Assembly (NCBI GenBank): GCA_002424625.1 | Contig: DIKR01000130.1 | Coordinates: forward strand, 1 to 23,649 | Source of the DNA: Desulfuromonadaceae bacterium UBA5613 | Lineage (GTDB): Bacteria; Desulfobacterota; Desulfuromonadia; Desulfuromonadales; UBA2197 | Direction of reading: 5' to 3' | DNA: 23,649 nt | Shown: positions 23,179-23,649 of the stretch, piece by piece | Numbering within the stretch: the stretch's first letter is position 1 | Layout: the number at the start of each line of letters is the position of its first letter | The notes under the pieces: generated by a model | Seen by the model: only the letters and a program-made list of their open reading frames with translations | Told to the model about the DNA's origin: nothing | Database searches by the model: none | Program-made: the position numbers and the translations under genes

Positions 23179-23649
23179 TCAGTTGGATTGGACGTAAAGC
23201 CCTGCTTCCAGCTCGCGGATGGCGGCCTCGTAGCGAGCCTTGCCGCCGAAAATTGAGTTGATGATCTCCTTGGGCGTGCCGAAGCGGTCGAAGGGCTGTA
23301 CCTTGAGGGTCTTGGCATCCTCGATGGAGACAATCCCCTCGTCAGCATACTTGTCGAGCAGGGCATCGAGTACCGCCCGCGCCTGCTCGCCGTACTTGGT
23401 AAAGTAGTCGCGCTTGCGCACGTTTTCGGCCCTTTCGCGGCGGGTCAGCGGCGGCTGGCCGAAGGCGACGTGGCAGACCAGGTCGAAGGGGTCGAAGTCC
23501 TTGCCGACCTCCTCGGCCAGCGCCTCCAGCAGTACCCCCTGCTCTTCCAGCTCAGCGATCACCACCTGCTTCTTTTCTGCCCCCTTCCAGCGACGTAAAA
23601 AGTCATTCAGCGACTGGTATTCCTTGCAGACTGCGTTTTTCGTGTAGTC
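23179..23649 (-). CDS. hsdR: Type I restriction endonuclease HsdR, C-terminal part (partial)
   Basis: The frame is open to the right edge of the window, giving the last 156 residues. The helical sequence with FDLVCHVAFGQPPLTRRERAENV and a middle GEQARAVLDALLDKYADEG, then PFDRFGTPKEIINSIFGG, matches the C-terminal domain of EcoEI-type HsdR, which contacts HsdM. The nuclease and helicase motor domains lie beyond the window. It is the first visible gene of a minus-strand hsdR-hsdM-hsdS operon. Confidence 0.88.
   Translation of the reverse strand, partial: DYTKNAVCKEYQSLNDFLRRWKGAEKKQVVIAELEEQGVLLEALAEEVGKDFDPFDLVCHVAFGQPPLTRRERAENVRKRDYFTKYGEQARAVLDALLDKYADEGIVSIEDAKTLKVQPFDRFGTPKEIINSIFGGKARYEAAIRELEAGLYVQSN

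Noticed and set aside
1..23649. CRISPR array
   Set aside because: No regularly spaced short repeats were seen anywhere; the only long direct repeats are the coding repeats in hsdS.

Overview
The window looks like a stretch of a GC-rich bacterial chromosome followed by the left part of an integrated defence island. The left third (about 1-6850) carries ordinary chromosomal genes: a Lon-like AAA+ protease, a GGQ release-factor-like protein, an alpha/beta hydrolase, a YchF-like GTPase with a TGS-type C-terminus, a DEDDh exonuclease and a PilZ-domain protein. This mix is compatible with a Desulfuromonadales/Geobacter-type organism. That assignment is inferred from gene content and style; no rRNA or species marker is present.

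At 7030-7061 the minus strand carries only the T-arm-to-CCA end of a tRNA- or tmRNA-like gene, followed in its own direction by a strong terminator hairpin (6972-7023). The rest of that RNA gene is not next to it. This is the usual scar of a genomic island integrated into the 3' end of an RNA gene, and I place the left edge of an island here, running rightwards to beyond the window. The base composition shifts repeatedly to the right of this point: 8230-11720 is strikingly AT-rich, 15600-20060 is intermediate, and the helicase and hsd genes are GC-rich. This suggests a mosaic of separate acquisitions.

The island content, left to right, is as follows. (1) An AlpA-like excisionase/regulator. 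(2) An AbrB-type antitoxin whose PIN toxin partner is broken. (3) A two-gene minus-strand unit: a NYN/PIN-like nuclease with a Cys-rich insert, then a 750-residue NACHT-like STAND ATPase with pentapeptide-like repeats and a C-terminal winged-helix-like region. (4) A small serine recombinase. (5) A large PLD-nuclease/SNF2-helicase fusion. (6) A bacterial ubiquitin-like conjugation operon read as Ubl, E2-like (Prok-E2_E), JAB-E1 fusion and DUF6527 protein, with overlapping starts and stops, running into the helicase after only 21 bp. (7) A divergent operon of sigma-70-like factor, acidic helical protein and ImmA/IrrE metalloprotease, with ATGA overlaps. (8) A type I restriction-modification operon, hsdR-hsdM-hsdS, on the minus strand, with hsdR cut by the window edge.

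The most interesting parts are the NYN-NACHT pair, which could be a compact abortive-infection-type system, and the ubiquitin-like operon facing a sigma/protease operon. In the second, the E1 seems to lack a cysteine at the usual MoeB-like catalytic position and the Ubl ends in a short tail after Gly-Gly that the JAB domain could remove. The functional links between these modules are inferences from gene order.
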